Shown here: positions 61,237 to 64,000 of the stretch, one piece after another | Layout: each line of letters starts with the position of its first letter | Numbering within the stretch: position 1 is the first letter of the stretch | Assembly (NCBI GenBank): GCA_036435485.1 | Contig: CM071598.1 | Coordinates: 123,010,148 to 123,074,147, forward strand | DNA: 64,000 nucleotides | Direction of reading: 5' to 3' | Origin: Saposhnikovia divaricata | Lineage: Eukaryota; Streptophyta; Magnoliopsida; Apiales; Apiaceae | Position numbers and translations under genes: made by a program | Notes under the pieces: model-generated | Databases searched by the model: none | Told to the model about the DNA's origin: nothing | The model's input: only the letters and a program-made list of their open reading frames with translations

Positions 61237-64000
61237 ACTGAGTCATAACAGCCTTTACGACTCTCAGGTATTTCGCCATAGTTTCGTCCTTAGCTTCAAA
61301 TTCACCATTTACTTGTGATACCACAAGCCTTGAATCTCCACAAACTTTGAGGTTCTTGACCCTCATGATTCTAGCCAAACCCAAACCAGCTATTAATGCC
61401 TCGTACTCCACTTCATTGTTGGTAGTAGGAAAATCCAACTTCAAGGCGTACTTAACTGTGAACCCATCGGGGCTTTGCAAAACCAAACCTGCACCACTAG
61501 ATTTTGTTTTTGATGCTCCATCAAAATAGAGCACCCAATATTCCTTCAGATCAGGTATAAGTTCCTCTTCCTTTTTCTCTTTCTCAGGGGTAGTCACTAT
61601 CTCCTGCCCCCCAACTTCTTGGTTGTTAATGGTGCATTCAACCATGAAGTCAGCCAATGCCTGAGCCTTAATGGCTGTTCGAGGCTTATATGTGATATCA
61701 AACTCTCCTAACTCAATTGCCCACTTTATTAACCTTCCACTGGCCTTAGGGCTATGCAATATATTTCTCAACTGCTGGTTTGTCAGAACTTGAATCTTAT
61801 GTGCCTGGAAGTAAGGTCGCAACTTCCTCGAGGCAGTCACTAATGCCAAAGCAAACTTTTCAATGGGTGAGTAATTCAACTCAGCCCCATGCAACACTTT
61901 GCTCACGTAGTAGACAGGTTTCTGGATCTTCTCCACTTCTCGAATGAGGACAGCACTCAATGCTTGTTCAGATACCGCCAGGTATAGGTAAAGAATCTCC
62001 CCAGGACTTGGTTTGGCCAACAACGGGGCTTCAGCCATGTACTTCTTCAGTTGTTCAAAGGCCTCTTGGCTCTCAGGAGTCCACTCAAAATTTTTCACCT
62101 TCTTCAATGCTTGGAAGAAAGGCAAGCACTTGTCACCTGATTTGGAGATGAATCTCCCTAGGGCTGGCACCCGGCCCGTTAATTTCTGTACATCCCGTAT
62201 AGAACGTGGTGGTTCCATGTCCAGAATCGCTTTGATCTTGTCAGGGTTGGCCTCTATGCCTCTTTTTGAAACCATCAGACCCAAAAATTTGCCTGATCCA
62301 ACGCCAAAGGCACACTTGGCTGGATTCAACATCATCTTATGGTGCCTCAGCACTTCGAATGCGTCTCTGAGGTGCTTAATGTGGTCTGCCTTGAATAGGC
62401 TCTTGACTAACATGTCATCAACATAGACCTCCATGGTCTTTCCAATCAGATGAGCGAATATCTTATTCACTAATCGTTGATAAGTAGCACCTGCATTCTT
62501 TAGACCAAAAGCCATAACAAGATAGCAGAAAACACCAAAGTCAGTTATGAAAGATACCTTTGGAATGTCGTCCTTGTGCATCTTAATCTGATTATAGCCG
62601 TTGAATCCATCCATAAAGCTCAACATCTCATGTCCGGCTGTGGCATCTATCAACATATCTATCCTCGGCAGGGGAAAACAATCCTTCGGGCATGCATCAT
62701 TCAAAACAGTGAAGTCTATACACATTCTCCACTTCCCATTTTCCTTCTTGACCATCACAGGGTTAGACAACCATTCGGGGAACTGAATCTCTTCAATAAA
62801 CCCAGCCTCTAAGAGCTTTTCAACTTCTTGCTTAATGGCCTCATGCCTTTCAGGAGCAAAATTCCTCTTCTTCTGTTTTATTGTCTTCCGCCCAGGATCA
62901 ACATTCAACTTGTGAGTTATGAGTTGGGGATCAATCCCTGGCATATCAGCTGCTGTCCAAGCAAACACGTCGCTATTCTCTTGCAAAAACACTATCAACT
63001 TGCCCTTCAGGGGTTTCTTCAAAGAAGCTCCTACATAAGTTATTTTCTCAGGGTCGCCCAGCTCTAAAGGAATAGGGACTAAGTCCTCTACTGGCTTCCC
63101 TCGGTGTTCATCATCACCACGGACATCCATGTCCTCAATCGGGAGTACCTGCCCCCCGATTCCATCCGCTCTTAATGCAGATACGTAACAGCTTCTTGCC
63201 ATCTTCTGGTCTCCCTTTCGTGCTCCAACACCATTCCTGGTCGGAAACTTAATTTTCATGTGATATGTAGAGGCAACGACCTTGAATGCATGAAGTCCAG
63301 TTCTTCCCAGGATTGCGTTATACGTCGAGGATGCCTTGATCACAAGGAAATTCAGCATCTGAGTAGCTTCTTTAGGTTCTTGTCCAACCTTGGACTCAAC
63401 TCCATTAAATCCGTATATTGGCATGTTGGTCGGGGTCAATTGAGAATCGGTATAACCCATCTTCACAAACGCGTCATGAAACAAGATATCAACAGAAGCT
63501 CCATTATCTATTAAGACTCGTTTCACCTCCGAGTTTCCAATCACAGGGGTTATGACCAACGGGTCGTCGTGGGGGAACTTCACCCCTTCGAGGTCTGAAT
63601 CATCAAATCCAATGGTTATTTCAGTCCTAGCACGTTTTGGGGCTTCTCCCACGATGTGCATCACTTCTCGGGCATACGCCTTTCGAGAGTTTTGAGTCGT
63701 ACCGGCCGCTGTCGGTCCTCCCCAAATCATGTTAATAACTGGCCCTCGGGCCTGTGGATTACGATCACGATCACGATTGTTATCCCTTCTGTCATAGTCC
63801 CTTCTTTGGGTTCCGCGATCATCGCCATTCGTGAACTTTCTCAGTTTTCCCTTTCGGATCAAAAACTCAATCTCATCTTTCAACTGCCTACAATCATCTG
63901 TATCATGCCCCACATCACGGTGGTACCTACAATATTGCTCCTTGTTTCTCTTTGCGGGATCACCCCTAAGTGGCTTCGGCCATCGAAAGTCTTTATCCTT
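61178..64000 (-). CDS. Tat/Retand-type Ty3-gypsy gag end, protease, RT, RNase H and archaeal-type RNase H (partial, runs off right edge)
   Basis: The frame is open from the right edge of the window down to a TAA near 61180. Counting residues from the valine codon at 63913, in order: a Cys/His motif CRYHRDVGHDTDDC just before it; protease RVLIDNGASVDIL (Asp at about 136); reverse transcriptase with CIDFTVLNDACPKDCFPLPR, FMDGFNGYNQI, FGLKNAGATYQ and YVDD (about 497-500); RNase H with SEQALSAVLIRE, ELNYSPIEKFALALV and LADFMVE; and a second, archaeal-type RNase H (VLYFDGASKTKSSGAGLV, TNNEVEYEALI, GDSRLVVSQVNGE). The double RNase H is typical of Tat/Retand/Ogre elements. The catalytic residues look intact. 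The element is disabled by a shift after KADA, a stop before WPDML, and the insertion of element B in integrase. Confidence 0.9.
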   Translation of the reverse strand, partial: KDKDFRWPKPLRGDPAKRNKEQYCRYHRDVGHDTDDCRQLKDEIEFLIRKGKLRKFTNGDDRGTQRRDYDRRDNNRDRDRNPQARGPVINMIWGGPTAAGTTQNSRKAYAREVMHIVGEAPKRARTEITIGFDDSDLEGVKFPHDDPLVITPVIGNSEVKRVLIDNGASVDILFHDAFVKMGYTDSQLTPTNMPIYGFNGVESKVGQEPKEATQMLNFLVIKASSTYNAILGRTGLHAFKVVASTYHMKIKFPTRNGVGARKGDQKMARSCYVSALRADGIGGQVLPIEDMDVRGDDEHRGKPVEDLVPIPLELGDPEKITYVGASLKKPLKGKLIVFLQENSDVFAWTAADMPGIDPQLITHKLNVDPGRKTIKQKKRNFAPERHEAIKQEVEKLLEAGFIEEIQFPEWLSNPVMVKKENGKWRMCIDFTVLNDACPKDCFPLPRIDMLIDATAGHEMLSFMDGFNGYNQIKMHKDDIPKVSFITDFGVFCYLVMAFGLKNAGATYQRLVNKIFAHLIGKTMEVYVDDMLVKSLFKADHIKHLRDAFEVLRHHKMMLNPAKCAFGVGSGKFLGLMVSKRGIEANPDKIKAILDMEPPRSIRDVQKLTGRVPALGRFISKSGDKCLPFFQALKKVKNFEWTPESQEAFEQLKKYMAEAPLLAKPSPGEILYLYLAVSEQALSAVLIREVEKIQKPVYYVSKVLHGAELNYSPIEKFALALVTASRKLRPYFQAHKIQVLTNQQLRNILHSPKASGRLIKWAIELGEFDITYKPRTAIKAQALADFMVECTINNQEVGGQEIVTTPEKEKKEEELIPDLKEYWVLYFDGASKTKSSGAGLVLQSPDGFTVKYALKLDFPTTNNEVEYEALIAGLGLARIMRVKNLKVCGDSRLVVSQVNGEFEAKDETMAKYLRVVKAVMTQFEECYVEHIPREENVKADA

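Overview
This is a repeat-rich plant nuclear window, most likely from a eudicot with a large genome. It holds one clearly functional host gene, and most of the rest is nested transposable elements. The evidence for a plant is the intron-rich SUMO-activating enzyme gene with GT-AG introns, the Ty1-copia SIRE-type and Ty3-gypsy Tat/Athila-type retrotransposons, and the CACTA, hAT, Mutator-like and Helitron traces. I cannot fix the species; an asterid is only a guess.

Layout. (1) 1-5812: decayed 3' end of a + strand LTR retrotransposon with a 4.7-kb 3' LTR. (2) 5813-25015: a large minus-strand SIRE-type Ty1-copia element. From right to left it has a 5' LTR (18926-25015), primer site, broken gag-pol (18828-13345), a 1.5-kb spacer and a long broken accessory ORF (11831-6022). 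Two solo LTRs sit in it with matching 5-bp duplications, one in the accessory ORF (7791-10067) and one in the 5' LTR (19524-24251). (3) 25016-29461: AT-rich upstream space with a Helitron 3' end, a gene-like fragment, a Mutator-like MITE and a hAT-like MITE that carries a tRNA-like segment. (4) 29462-35437: the 11-exon SAE2 gene (SUMO E1 catalytic subunit, 651 aa), intact in every residue I could check. (5) 36028-44870: AT-rich repetitive DNA hosting a damaged gag-protease LTR element (element A, 36611-43538). Element A carries a truncated CACTA transposon. (6) 44870-46567: AT-rich DNA with no gene. (7) 46568-64000: a minus-strand Tat/Retand-type Ty3-gypsy element running off the right edge. 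It has a 3' LTR with tandem repeats, an intron-containing antisense ORF, an integrase, and a 911-codon protease-RT-RNase H frame. Its integrase is split by element B (52330-60434), a complete, very young LTR element that encodes only gag and protease.

How the parts relate. SAE2 acts with SAE1 to activate SUMO. The rest is a record of transposition. Elements A and B look like one non-autonomous family that must borrow reverse transcriptase and integrase from a partner. Element B has LTRs of 1487 bp in which I saw a single difference, an exact 5-bp target duplication, an intact tRNA-Asp-type primer site and an open 891-codon frame, so it is recent and possibly still mobile. The most notable items are element B, the antisense ORF of the Tat element with its own TATA box and an apparent intron, the accessory ORF of the SIRE element, and a CT tract of about 256 bp five bases after a splice donor of SAE2.
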